A stretch of 64,000 nt of DNA, from NCBI RefSeq assembly GCF_042665295.1, contig NZ_JBHTCO010000004.1, forward strand, positions 62,001 to 126,000, read 5' to 3'. Below the pieces are notes generated by a model. The model saw only the letters and a list, made by a program, of their open reading frames with translations, had not been told where the DNA came from and did not search any database. The translations under genes were made by a program, and so were the position numbers. This DNA comes from Scopulibacillus_A cellulosilyticus (GTDB lineage Bacteria; Bacillota; Bacilli; Bacillales; Sporolactobacillaceae). Shown piece by piece: positions 26,082-35,049 of the stretch (its first letter is position 1; each line of letters starts with the position of its first letter).

Positions 26082-26930
26082 ATGCCTTTAGCGACATTGA
26101 CTGATGTCTTAAATGGTTTGAAGAATAAGCCGGCGGCAGTAGGAGCATTTAATGCTCATTATTTAGATATTATTCCGCATCTTGTTAAAACCGCAGAAAA
26201 ACAACAGGTACCGATCATTATGCAAATCACTGAATCTACTTTACGATTTAGTGGTCTAGATAACGTGATAACCCTATCCATACCGATTATTGAAAAAGCT
26301 CAAGTACCTATTGTGCTTCATTATGATCATGGCAAAGATATGGATCGCGTAAAAGCTTGTATTGATGCAGGTTTCAGCTCAGTCATGTATGACGGCTCCA
26401 GCTTACCTTACGAAGAAAATATTAAGAATACACAAGAAATTGTTGCTTATGCTAAGAAACAAGGCGTGTCTGTTGAGGCGGAAATTGGCCACGTTGGCAT
26501 GGCTTGCGAGGGGGGAAGTCATGCCTATACTAACCCGGATGATGCCGGCGAATTTGCTAGATTAACGAATGTTAGTGCGTTAGCTGTTGCCATCGGCACT
26601 CAGCATGGCTTATACAAAGGTCCGTCAAAGCTTGATATTGAACGTTTGAAAAAAATTCATGAACAAGTAGACATTCCGCTTGTGTTACACGGCGGTTCAG
26701 GTGTTCCTGATAAGACTATTAAAGAAGTGATTGCAAATGGCATTTGTAAAGTTAATATTGCCAGTGAACTAAAAGCACCCTGGGTTCAAGCGATCAAAGA
26801 CTTTCAAGAAGAAAATCCAGAGGAATTTGACCCAAGAAAAATTCTCAAACCAGCACACAAAGCTTATGTCAAAGCTGTAAAAGAAAAAATATCTCTCCTT
26901 GGATGGCATCATGCCGCTGTTAACCATTAA
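26082..26930 (+). CDS. Class II fructose/tagatose-bisphosphate aldolase
   Basis: A 282-residue zinc aldolase cleaving ketose-1,6-bisphosphate to dihydroxyacetone phosphate and glyceraldehyde-3-phosphate. Catalytic D82 and Zn ligand H83 lie in HYDHG, E134 in EAEIGHVG, H175 in GTQHGLYKG and H203 in HGGSGVPD. The short length and GTQHG form fit the GatY/KbaY/FbaA group; whether tagatose or fructose is used cannot be settled by eye. GGGAGG precedes the ATG. The last 20 bases overlap the kinase gene. Confidence 0.92.
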   Translation: MPLATLTDVLNGLKNKPAAVGAFNAHYLDIIPHLVKTAEKQQVPIIMQITESTLRFSGLDNVITLSIPIIEKAQVPIVLHYDHGKDMDRVKACIDAGFSSVMYDGSSLPYEENIKNTQEIVAYAKKQGVSVEAEIGHVGMACEGGSHAYTNPDDAGEFARLTNVSALAVAIGTQHGLYKGPSKLDIERLKKIHEQVDIPLVLHGGSGVPDKTIKEVIANGICKVNIASELKAPWVQAIKDFQEENPEEFDPRKILKPAHKAYVKAVKEKISLLGWHHAAVNH

Positions 26931-27849
26931 TTTAAATCCCGCCATCGATACAGTTTACCGGGTCAAATCATTTAATGCGAATGAAATTAATCGTATTCAT
27001 GACGTCGTTAAAACGGCGGGAGGGAAAGGCAATAATGTAGCAAGAGTCGCTAAAAGTGCTGGTGAAGAAGTGTATAGTTTATGTTTTCTAGGCGGCGGGA
27101 ACGGCAAATGGATTTCCAGTCAATTAACTGAGGCAGGCATTTATCCGGTGTATGAAGAGATAGCCGGGAACACAAGAACTTGTATCGCTGTCATCAATGA
27201 AAGGGATAACAGTATTACAGAACTATTAGAACCAGGCCCTGTCATTTCTGAAAAACAGCAAAATCAGTTACTTGAGAGATTAGCAGTCTTAACCGGCATG
27301 AAGGCTTTTGACTGCATAACTTTATCGGGAAGCATACCAAAAGGGATAACGGATGAATGGTTAGATAAGTTATTTGCTAAGCTGTGCGCGTTTGGTATTC
27401 CTTTTATCGTTGACACAAGCGACATCAGATTAATAGATTTATTGCATCACAAGCCTACTGTCATTAAACCGAATATTCATGAGTTAGAAAGTTGGATGGG
27501 TACCAGATTAAAAGAAGATAACGACATCATTCAAGCCGGTCGGCATTTATGCCGGAAAGGTGCGGAAATCGTGGTTGTATCCCTGGGAGAGAAAGGCGTT
27601 TTGGCCATCCTGGAAGGGGGCGTTTATAAGGTCGAAGTCCCCAAAATTAATCCGCTTTCAGCAGTGGGTGCGGGGGATGCGCTCGTAGCTGGATTAGCTT
27701 TAGGGTTTATAAAAGAGCTTCCATTGCCCGAAATATTACGGAAAGCGGCCGGTTTCGGCACCGCTGCAACATTAAGTTACACAACTGGCAGTATTGACAA
27801 CAGTAGATTGCCGTTATTACAAAATCAGGTGATTGTGAAAAAGATATAA
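26911..27849 (+). CDS. 1-phosphofructokinase / tagatose-6-phosphate kinase (PfkB family)
   Basis: A 312-residue sugar-phosphate kinase of the LacC/FruK group. It has the substrate-binding TAGGKGNNVARVAK and the catalytic AVGAGDALVAGLALG with the anion hole and base Asp. It would phosphorylate tagatose-6-P (or a fructose phosphate) to the bisphosphate used by the aldolase before it. The start overlaps the aldolase gene by 20 bp. The TTG 12 bp upstream is in frame, but ATG 26911 gives the normal MPLLTINLNPAID opening. Confidence 0.9.
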   Translation: MPLLTINLNPAIDTVYRVKSFNANEINRIHDVVKTAGGKGNNVARVAKSAGEEVYSLCFLGGGNGKWISSQLTEAGIYPVYEEIAGNTRTCIAVINERDNSITELLEPGPVISEKQQNQLLERLAVLTGMKAFDCITLSGSIPKGITDEWLDKLFAKLCAFGIPFIVDTSDIRLIDLLHHKPTVIKPNIHELESWMGTRLKEDNDIIQAGRHLCRKGAEIVVVSLGEKGVLAILEGGVYKVEVPKINPLSAVGAGDALVAGLALGFIKELPLPEILRKAAGFGTAATLSYTTGSIDNSRLPLLQNQVIVKKI

Positions 27850-27885
27850 AGCCTTTTTTGAAATGATTGACAAGGAGGTGACATC

Positions 27886-28830
27886 GTGCCCTATTCACTT
27901 GGCGTTGATATCGGAGGAACAAAAATTGCGGCAGGAATAGTGGATGAAAAAGGAAAATGCCTATTCAGAACACAACACCCAAGTATTTCTGGAAACCGAG
28001 AAAACATGTATCAACAAGTTGTTCGATGCATCAAAGACGTTGTCGATCAGTTTGGCTGCTCTATAGAGGGGCTCGAAGGCATCGGCATTGGTGTGCCTGG
28101 GAAAGTTGACACTGAAAAAGGCATTGCAGTCTATCAGAATAATTTACAATGGGCAGACTTTCCGATAAAGCAGCGAATCTTGGAACAATTTCCTGTTAAA
28201 AAGGTCGTCATTGACAACGATGTTTACATGGCAGCTTTCGCTGAATGGATTCAGCATGGACAGGAGATGGAAGAAACATTTGTATATTTGACAATAAGTA
28301 CAGGCATTTCCTGTTGTACCATTCATAACGGAACATTTATTCGCGGCAGTACGGGATTTGCAGGTGAAATCGGTATGTTGCCGGTTGCTGTCGACCCTTT
28401 GACCGGTGAACGATTGCCTTTAGAAACAATGGCTTCAGGTCCGGCAATTGAAAGATTGGCTGATAAAAAGGCTCAATCAAATAAAAATTTTATTAGCGGA
28501 TCTGTAAGCGCTATCATAAAAAGTTGCAAACAAATCATCATGGAATATAGAAATCAAGAACCATATGCTTTGGAAGTTATGAATGAGATATTGGACTATC
28601 TTGCAAAGGGCCTTTATACAATTATCTGTATTCTTGATCCTAATAAACTTGTCCTCGGGGGAGGGGTTATTAACCATAATCCCGAGTTAATAAAGGCCGT
28701 TAAAGACTCTTTGCAGACTTATCTCATATCTGAACAAGCTGATCTTCTCAACCGGATTTATCCGAGTATTTTGAAAGGCGATGCAGGTTTGATTGGAGCA
28801 GGGTTAAGGATACATGAATTTTTTAATTAA
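27886..28830 (+). CDS. ROK-family sugar kinase without the zinc motif
   Basis: A 314-residue kinase with the ATP-binding GVDIGGTKIAAGIVD and the catalytic Asp in VIDNDVYMAAF. It probably phosphorylates the imported sugar at O-6. Most ROK kinases carry CxCGxxGCxE after GEIGH; here GEIGMLPVAVDPLTGERLP follows with no Cys cluster, so it cannot bind zinc in the usual way. It starts with GTG after AAGGAGGTGA, one of the best ribosome sites in the operon. Glucosamine, galactosamine or a plain hexose are all possible substrates. Confidence 0.88.
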   Translation: MPYSLGVDIGGTKIAAGIVDEKGKCLFRTQHPSISGNRENMYQQVVRCIKDVVDQFGCSIEGLEGIGIGVPGKVDTEKGIAVYQNNLQWADFPIKQRILEQFPVKKVVIDNDVYMAAFAEWIQHGQEMEETFVYLTISTGISCCTIHNGTFIRGSTGFAGEIGMLPVAVDPLTGERLPLETMASGPAIERLADKKAQSNKNFISGSVSAIIKSCKQIIMEYRNQEPYALEVMNEILDYLAKGLYTIICILDPNKLVLGGGVINHNPELIKAVKDSLQTYLISEQADLLNRIYPSILKGDAGLIGAGLRIHEFFN

Positions 28831-28968
28831 CCTACTCAACTTTCGCTTACAAAAATAGCTCTCAACTCTTGATGTAATTGTCATTAGCGTTTAATAGTTA
28901 TGCTGCTTTTCCCTTTTCAACACCAAGAAGTATTTTCTGGTGCAAAAAAAATTCCGGGAGGATTAGTA

Positions 28969-30225
28969 ATGAAAAAAGTTTACTTAATCATTATGGGCAT
29001 TTTTTTGTTAGTCCTCGTAAGTGCTTGCTCCAATAGTGAATCAAGCTCAGGTTCGGCTAAAGTAACGCTTAGATATGGCATATGGGACAAGAATCAAAAA
29101 CCGGCTATGCAAAAAATTGTTGATGAATTTCATAAAACGCACCCTAATATCAATGTGAAAATTGAAGTTACGCCCTTTAATCAATATTTTACTAAGCTAG
29201 AGACAGCGGCTACCGGAAATACACTTCCGGATGTCTTTTGGATGAATGGTCCCAATTTCTTAGAATACGCCTCTAATGATATGTTATTGCCAATCAATGA
29301 TCTTGTTAAAAAAAGCGAAGTTAATATGAGGAATTATCCTAAATCTTTGGTAGACCTATATACTTACAAAGGAACGGCTTGTGGGGTTCCGAAAGATTAT
29401 GATACAATCGCTCTCTATTACAACAAAAAATTATTTGATGAAGCAAAGGTACCATATCCTGATAAAACATGGGATTGGGCTAAATTACAAGAAGCGGCTA
29501 AAAAACTTACGAACAAGGATAAAGGCGTTTGGGGCATAGCAGCAATGTTAAATAATCAGCAAAATTTCTATAATACAATTTATCAAAATGGCGGATACGT
29601 CATATCGGATGATAAAACAAAATCTGGATATGATCAACCGGCAACGATTGGAGGATTAAAATTCTGGGTGGATTTAATAAAGGATGGTTCTTCTCCAACA
29701 AACGCTCAAATGACAGAAACAAGTCCTGATCAAATGTTTGAATCCGGTAAAGTGGCGATGATCTATGACGGTTCTTGGATGCAGACTGAATTTAAACATA
29801 ACGAATATACCAAAGATAAAGTAGATGTTGCGCCTCTTCCAAAAGGGAAGAAACAAGCAACTATTATTCATGGCTTAGCAAATGTCATTTCCAAAAATAC
29901 GCAGCATAAAAAAGAAGCTCAGGAGTTTTTGGCATTTTTAGGTTCAAAAAAGGCTGCACTTATTCAGGCAAAATCGGGTACAGTGATTCCAGCATATAAC
30001 GGAACCCAAGAAGCATGGGTAAAATCGAATCCGAATGTAAATCTAAAAGTATTTATCGATAGTGCAAAATATGCTGTACCGCTTCCTTCTTCAAAAGATA
30101 CGACTACATGGTGGGATGATGAAACTAATATTCTCAATAAAGCTTGGTCATTAGAAATGCCTGTTGATAAGGCTGCTAAGAAATTAGCTGAAAAAATGAA
30201 TAAGGATTTAGCAGGAGAGCATTAG
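28969..30225 (+). CDS. ABC transporter sugar-binding lipoprotein (family 1)
   Basis: A 418-residue extracellular binding protein. The signal MKKVYLIIMGIFLLVLVSAC has a lipobox with Cys20, and a Ser/Gly linker follows. KVTLRYGIWDKNQKPAMQKI and the MFESGKVAMIYDGSWM block are typical of UgpB/MalE-like oligosaccharide or sugar binders. ATG 28969 lies after GGGAGG; the 23 upstream codons are ignored. Two permease genes follow. No ATPase gene is present here, so a shared MsmX-type ATPase elsewhere probably powers it, as is usual in Bacillus. Confidence 0.93.
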   Translation: MKKVYLIIMGIFLLVLVSACSNSESSSGSAKVTLRYGIWDKNQKPAMQKIVDEFHKTHPNINVKIEVTPFNQYFTKLETAATGNTLPDVFWMNGPNFLEYASNDMLLPINDLVKKSEVNMRNYPKSLVDLYTYKGTACGVPKDYDTIALYYNKKLFDEAKVPYPDKTWDWAKLQEAAKKLTNKDKGVWGIAAMLNNQQNFYNTIYQNGGYVISDDKTKSGYDQPATIGGLKFWVDLIKDGSSPTNAQMTETSPDQMFESGKVAMIYDGSWMQTEFKHNEYTKDKVDVAPLPKGKKQATIIHGLANVISKNTQHKKEAQEFLAFLGSKKAALIQAKSGTVIPAYNGTQEAWVKSNPNVNLKVFIDSAKYAVPLPSSKDTTTWWDDETNILNKAWSLEMPVDKAAKKLAEKMNKDLAGEH

Positions 30226-30249
30226 AACTCAAAAAAAGGAGGTGTTTAC

Positions 30250-31194
30250 GTGGCAACTTCTGAAAAAACAGTGGAAGTGATCAAGCCTAATTTAAAAATA
30301 AAAAGAAATCTATCTAAAAAACGTTATTCTGATTGGCTTTGGGGTTATCTTATGATAGCCCCAACCATGATCGGGTTGGGCATCTTTTATTTATGGCCGA
30401 CGCTTCAAACAATATATTTTAGTTTTACAAAATGGGGAGCTTTCGGAAATCACACGTGGGCAGGTCTAGATAACTATAAAAGGCTTTTTCATGATCCAGA
30501 AACTATAGAGGCTTTTAAAAATACAATAATTTTTGTTGTTTTATCTGTGCCTATTGGTATTGCAATTTCCATAATCGTAGCGGTTCTTCTCAATCAGAAA
30601 ATAAAAGGGTTGACGATATACAGAACACTATATTTTTTGCCTGTAGTCACGATGCCCTCTGCTGTGGCAATGGTTTGGCGCTGGCTTTATAATTCCAACT
30701 ACGGATTTATCAATCAATTTTTATCTTATTTTTCAATCAAAGGTCCACAGTGGATTACCGACCCGCATTTAGCACTGTATTCAGTTATCATTGTTGCCAT
30801 TTGGAGTTCGATAGGTTATAACATGGTAATCATCTTGTCAGGACTTCAAGGCATTCCTAAACTATATTATGAGGCAGCGACGATTGACGGAGCAGGTGCC
30901 CTATTGAAGTTTTTCAAAATTACATTGCCAATGCTTTCTCCTGTTCTTTTCTTCGTTACGATTATGTCTTTAATCAATGCTTTTCAGATGTTTGACCTTA
31001 TCCTTATGATGATTGGTTCAACAAATAACGCTATCGGAGAATCCCAAACGCTTGTTTATCTATTTTACCATGCTGCATTCGTCATTAATGATAAAGGCTA
31101 TGGAGCGGCGATCGCTGTGGTATTGCTTATTATTATCTTAATTATAACGGCTATACAATTTAAGTTACAGAAGAAATGGGTACATTACGAGTAA
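30250..31194 (+). CDS. ABC sugar permease, MalF/LacF type
   Basis: A 314-residue permease with six membrane helices and the EAA loop YYEAATIDGAGALLKFFKIT that docks on the ATPase. It starts with GTG after AAAGGAGGTG. Second gene of the import set, 24 bp after the binding protein and 15 bp before the second permease. Confidence 0.93.
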   Translation: MATSEKTVEVIKPNLKIKRNLSKKRYSDWLWGYLMIAPTMIGLGIFYLWPTLQTIYFSFTKWGAFGNHTWAGLDNYKRLFHDPETIEAFKNTIIFVVLSVPIGIAISIIVAVLLNQKIKGLTIYRTLYFLPVVTMPSAVAMVWRWLYNSNYGFINQFLSYFSIKGPQWITDPHLALYSVIIVAIWSSIGYNMVIILSGLQGIPKLYYEAATIDGAGALLKFFKITLPMLSPVLFFVTIMSLINAFQMFDLILMMIGSTNNAIGESQTLVYLFYHAAFVINDKGYGAAIAVVLLIIILIITAIQFKLQKKWVHYE

Positions 31195-31209
31195 TAGGAG
31201 GCGGCGAGA

Positions 31210-32034
31210 TTGCCAAATACATCGAAAAGAGGAAAGTGGTTGATTCATATTGTACTGATTATCGGGGCAATAATCATGGTTTTTCCTTTTATTTGGATGT
31301 TGTTAACATCATTTAAGACTTTTGGGGAAACGACTCAAGTTCCTCCGGTAATTTTTCCGAAAAAATTACAATGGGCAAATTATAGTAATGTTTTTAATAG
31401 CCTTCCTTTTTTAGCCTTTTACTGGAATACCATTGTTTCAACATTGGCAAAGGTCATTGGGCAAGTGATCTTTTGTTCATTAGCAGCTTATGCGTTTGCG
31501 AGAATCAACTTTCCAGGGAAAAACTTTTTATTCATTCTTATGCTGGCTGTTCTAATGGTTCCTACTCAAGTCTTCCTCTTGCCGCAATATATGATAATGG
31601 AGAAATTAGGATGGTTGAACACCATAAAGGCACTGATTGTTCCTGGATTATTCAGTGCGTTTGGAACTTTTCTTTTAAGACAATTTTTTATGTCTTTACC
31701 AAAAGAATTGGAAGAAGCAGCAAGGTTAGATGGTTGTAATCACTTTAAAATCTATTGGCTCATTATGATGCCTTTAGTTAAACCGGGTTTATTAGCGCTA
31801 GCAATTTTCACTTCCCTTTGGGGATGGAATGACCTTTTGTGGCCTTTAATTGTTAATAGTTCTCCAGACAAAATGACGATATCGGCAGGACTAGCATCTC
31901 TTCAAGGCCAGCATTCTACTGACTACTCTATCTTAATGGCAGGTTCTGTACTTGCTATATGGCCAATGATCTTAATCTTTATTTTCCTTCAAAAGAAATT
32001 CATCGAGGGAATAGCGATCACAGGATCAAAATAA
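31210..32034 (+). CDS. ABC sugar permease, MalG/LacG type
   Basis: A 274-residue partner permease. It has MVFPFIWMLLTSFK near the start and the EAA loop LEEAARLDGCNHFKIYWLI. It starts with TTG after GGAGGCGG. Forms the heterodimeric channel with the preceding gene product. Its stop is followed by 209 bp with an inverted repeat before the dehydrogenase gene. Confidence 0.92.
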   Translation: MPNTSKRGKWLIHIVLIIGAIIMVFPFIWMLLTSFKTFGETTQVPPVIFPKKLQWANYSNVFNSLPFLAFYWNTIVSTLAKVIGQVIFCSLAAYAFARINFPGKNFLFILMLAVLMVPTQVFLLPQYMIMEKLGWLNTIKALIVPGLFSAFGTFLLRQFFMSLPKELEEAARLDGCNHFKIYWLIMMPLVKPGLLALAIFTSLWGWNDLLWPLIVNSSPDKMTISAGLASLQGQHSTDYSILMAGSVLAIWPMILIFIFLQKKFIEGIAITGSK

Positions 32035-32052
32035 AGCAGAGTCGAAAAATAA

Positions 32053-32110
32053 AGTTATGATTTTCTGAAGCAGCCTGTTCTTCGGTTACAATGGGGAGGG
32101 AATCATAACT
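32053..32110. repeat. Inverted repeat between permease and dehydrogenase genes
   Basis: AGTTATGATT (32053-32062) and AATCATAACT (32101-32110) are exact inverted repeats 38 bp apart. The inside holds a smaller GAAGCAG/CTGTTC stretch. Without a T run it is not a normal terminator. It could reduce read-through or stabilise the upstream mRNA. Confidence 0.5.
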
Positions 32111-32243
32111 CTGACCATGGTTAATCTTTATTTTAATAGTTTAAGGGTTAGGAGTCCCTATCTTGCTGTATTGCAATTATTCGAGACAAACTTACCTTTA
32201 ATTTATAACTTTATTAAATCTATATACCGGGAGGCGCATGACT

Positions 32244-33509
32244 ATGAAAAAACTATCAGCTGTATTATTAGGTGCCGGAGACAGAGGGGCGCATGCTTAC
32301 GGACCGTATGCTATCAGCTATCCAAATGAACTGGAATTTGTCGCTGTTGCTGATCCTAATGAGGAGAGAAGCTATACATTTGCTCAAACTCACCAAATAG
32401 ATAAGAACAACGTCTATGATTCATGGACAGAAGTTTTGGATCGGCCGAAATTAGCCGATATAATGGTGATTTGTACGTTGGATCGGATGCACTTTAAACC
32501 AACGATTCGTGCGTTGGAAAAGGGGTATCATGTCTTGCTGGAAAAGCCGATGTCACCTCATCCTGATGAATGTATCAAAATGGCGCAGGCTGCAGAACAA
32601 AATAATCGGTTACTGTCTATTGGGCATGTGCTTAGATATACACCGTTCTGGTCTTCTATGAAAAGAGTCATTGATGAAGGGAAAATTGGCGAGATTGTTT
32701 CCATACAATTAAATGAAAATGTTGGTTATTTGCATATGGCACATAGTTTTGTCCGCGGTAATTGGAATAATTCCGATGTTACAAGTCCGATGATTTTGCA
32801 AAAGTCGTGTCATGACATGGATATTCTATCATGGTTAATTGGTAAACCATGTTTACGGGTCAGTTCGTTTGGATCGCTAAAACATTTTCGAAAGGAAAAT
32901 GCACCAGAAGGTTCTGCCCCTTTTTGTTTGGACGGCTGTGAAGTTTATAACGAATGCCCGTTCTATGCACCAAGATTTTATTTAGGGGAAGGCAAAGGAT
33001 GGGCAAGGAAAATTACTGATGATACCTCCCGGGAAGGCATTATTGAAGCGTTAAGAACAGGACCATATGGAAAATGTGTCTATCAATCTGATAATAATGT
33101 TGTTGATCATCAAGTCGTCAATTTAGATTTTCAAGGCGGTGCGACTGCTACATTTAGCATGTGCGGTTTTACACATAATATCACACGAAACATACAAGTG
33201 ATGGGCACGAAAGGTGAAATACGCGGTTATATGGAAACGAACAGTTTCACAATATATGACTTTTTAACAAAAGAGGAAAATGAGATCCGTGTGCATCGAC
33301 CAACATCAGGGCACGGGGGCGGAGATACAGAACTGATGAGAAATTTTCTTCATGAGGTTCGCCATTTCCAAGGCCATCAAGGTCTTACTTCGGCTCATAC
33401 TTCTACAGAAAGCCACATGATGGCTTTTGCGGCTGAAAAATCTAGATTGGATGAGGGGAAACCGATCAATTTGCTTGATTATAAGGAACAACTTGTACAA
33501 AGTCTGTAA
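32244..33509 (+). CDS. Gfo/Idh/MocA family oxidoreductase
   Basis: A 421-residue NAD(P)-dependent sugar dehydrogenase or related enzyme. The Rossmann start is LSAVLLGAGDRGAHAYG, and HVLLEKPMSPHPDE holds the EKP motif with the catalytic Lys. A Cys cluster (FCLDGCEVYNECPFYAP), unusual in the family, might bind a metal or form disulphides. ATG 32244 lies nine bases after GGGAGG. As the last gene of the sugar operon it may oxidise or epimerise the imported sugar or its glycoside. A terminator follows at 33557. Confidence 0.85.
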   Translation: MKKLSAVLLGAGDRGAHAYGPYAISYPNELEFVAVADPNEERSYTFAQTHQIDKNNVYDSWTEVLDRPKLADIMVICTLDRMHFKPTIRALEKGYHVLLEKPMSPHPDECIKMAQAAEQNNRLLSIGHVLRYTPFWSSMKRVIDEGKIGEIVSIQLNENVGYLHMAHSFVRGNWNNSDVTSPMILQKSCHDMDILSWLIGKPCLRVSSFGSLKHFRKENAPEGSAPFCLDGCEVYNECPFYAPRFYLGEGKGWARKITDDTSREGIIEALRTGPYGKCVYQSDNNVVDHQVVNLDFQGGATATFSMCGFTHNITRNIQVMGTKGEIRGYMETNSFTIYDFLTKEENEIRVHRPTSGHGGGDTELMRNFLHEVRHFQGHQGLTSAHTSTESHMMAFAAEKSRLDEGKPINLLDYKEQLVQSL

Positions 33510-33556
33510 GAGAAGTAATGATGATTGTTTCCAGCCCTCCTAATTTCAAAGGTAAG

Positions 33557-33600
33557 GACGCTATGTCTTCACTTAAACGTGAAAGAATAGCGTTTTTTTC
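33557..33600 (+). terminator. Terminator after the sugar operon
   Basis: GACGCTATG at the left pairs with AATAGCGTT at the right around TTCAC/GTGAA, followed by TTTTTTTC. Between 33601 and 33896 I see only AT-rich sequence and a small GTGGA/TCCAC repeat near 33803, no gene. Confidence 0.75.
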
Positions 33601-33896
33601 GTTTTGGGGTTAATGATTTGCTTTAGCCTAAAGGTATACGGCAGGACACCAAAATGAACTTTTTTATAAAAACAATGGTCATTTTAATGAAGTGGAACTT
33701 CCGTTACAGTAAACGGACAAAATAAAGGATAAAGACCTTTAAAAGAAGCCTTAAATGAGAAGGTGAATCCGAATTCTTTTGTATATTTATTTACTTTGAC
33801 TGTGGAGAAATAATTCCACCCGCATAAACTATTTTTATGTACTTTTTATGTTTTTATATTAAACTACTAGCACATCACAGATAGGAGTTTTTGATA

Positions 33897-34325
33897 ATGA
33901 AAAAATTTATTTTACTTTCATTACTGTTGTTTACCGTCATTTTTCCGAACTTTGCTGAGGCAAGAGGATTTAGCGGTCACAGCTCTATAGGGCACAGTTC
34001 TATAAGTCATCATTCCTCGTATGGTTCTCACTTCGGCGGCGGGACTTATCATTCTGGATATAAATCACCGTCGAGCAATGTGACAAGAAATAATCAATCA
34101 CATTCAACATATAACCAATCACATCATTCGAGAACAAAAAGCATTCTAACCCATGCTGCAGCTTTTGGGGCAGGGGCATTTTTAGGGCATATGTTTCACC
34201 CGTTTGGAGGACATTATTATGGAGGTTCATACGGATTTTCTTTCTTAGGACTTATCGTTGATATTCTTGTCATTGTCATTATTATTTGGGTAATTAAAAA
34301 GATTTTTACTAGAAGACGATATTAA
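33897..34325 (+). CDS. Secreted or membrane-anchored His/Ser/Gly-rich protein
   Basis: 142 residues. A signal sequence (MKKFILLSLLLFTVIFPNFA) precedes a low-complexity stretch of about 70 residues rich in His, Ser, Gly and Tyr (GHSSIGHSSISHHSS and so on). A Gly/Ala segment (AAAFGAGAFLGHMFHPFGG), one C-terminal membrane helix (FLGLIVDILVIVIIIWVI) and a basic tail KKIFTRRRY follow. The layout recalls TIM44-like/DUF1517 secreted proteins. Function unknown; metal binding by the His-rich part is possible. ATG 33897 follows TAGGAGT. A yxcD-like gene follows after 11 bp. Confidence 0.75.
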   Translation: MKKFILLSLLLFTVIFPNFAEARGFSGHSSIGHSSISHHSSYGSHFGGGTYHSGYKSPSSNVTRNNQSHSTYNQSHHSRTKSILTHAAAFGAGAFLGHMFHPFGGHYYGGSYGFSFLGLIVDILVIVIIIWVIKKIFTRRRY

Positions 34326-34336
34326 GGAGCTGCACA

Positions 34337-34639
34337 ATGGAATTACTATTTAATGAACAAGACATCGTAGATAGTGTTTGTGTCTATACTGCAGAAGAGG
34401 AAGACGCAAACCCTGAACAAGTTGAAGTGGATTTGGAATTTAACCCTTCATCTGGGTTTGCTGCCACTGCAATTGTCCACGGCCGGACAATTCGATTAAA
34501 TGAACAAGACGTCATTGATGCTGTTGCCGTTTATTTACGTGACTATCATCAATTTATTCCGGAGAGTTTACTAATTGAATTATCCTTTTCTGAAAAGGAA
34601 CAGTTTACCGCATCAATTCAAGTAAGGAATCAATATTAA
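34337..34639 (+). CDS. DUF2653 (YxcD-like) protein
   Basis: A 100-residue acidic protein. LNEQDVIDAVAVYL near residue 53 repeats LFNEQDIVDSVCVYT near residue 3, so the protein is made of two similar halves. It resembles the small YxcD/DUF2653 proteins of Bacillus, whose function is unknown. AAGGAG precedes the ATG and a strong terminator follows; it probably shares a transcript with the His-rich protein gene before it. Confidence 0.8.
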   Translation: MELLFNEQDIVDSVCVYTAEEEDANPEQVEVDLEFNPSSGFAATAIVHGRTIRLNEQDVIDAVAVYLRDYHQFIPESLLIELSFSEKEQFTASIQVRNQY

Positions 34640-34665
34640 GCCTTGTAAAACAAGGCTTTTTTTTT
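34638..34665 (+). terminator. Terminator after the yxcD-like gene
   Basis: AAGCCTTG (34638-34645) and CAAGGCTT (34651-34658) with a TAAAA loop and a run of nine or more T. Confidence 0.93.
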
Positions 34666-34700
34666 ATATTATAATTATTTCGGAGCCTATTTGACCAGTT

Positions 34701-34991
34701 CTAAATTGTATTGCCATTTGGGGAAAATATTTGTTTAATAAATTTAACTTGTTTAAGACGCTTTTTATCAAATAAAATTTCTACACTGTCAACAGCATTT
34801 TCTTTAAGATACCAAAGTAGATATATAGGTTCTTTCAAATCATTGTCCAGAAAACATTCAAGTGATAAAATGACCTTGCTTTTTAATAAAATATCATATG
34901 CCCGAAACAAAGTTTTTTGATTGGGATTACAGGATATTTGGATATCAAATATCCTTTCAATTTTTTTGATAATCTTTGGTCTTGATTTCAT
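34701..34991 (-). CDS. Small hypothetical protein
   Basis: A 96-residue basic protein (MKSRPKIIKKIERIFDIQIS start). I do not recognise it. It mixes basic helices with hydrophobic strands (YDILLKSKVILSLECFL, EPIYLLWYLKENAVDSVEIL). ATG 34991 follows AGGGGAATC; the frame extends 27 codons further upstream but without a ribosome site. It lies downstream of the TagE-like gene on the same strand, separated by a hairpin. Confidence 0.55.
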   Translation of the reverse strand: MKSRPKIIKKIERIFDIQISCNPNQKTLFRAYDILLKSKVILSLECFLDNDLKEPIYLLWYLKENAVDSVEILFDKKRLKQVKFIKQIFSPNGNTI

Positions 34992-35049
34992 AAAGATTCC
35001 CCTATAAATACAATTTGTAAAAAACATTTTCTCTAGTATGTAGTGATTT

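Noticed and set aside
32117..32329. Frame of 70 codons overlapping the start of the Gfo/Idh/MocA gene
   Set aside because: It overlaps the well-supported dehydrogenase start in another frame and has no family resemblance.
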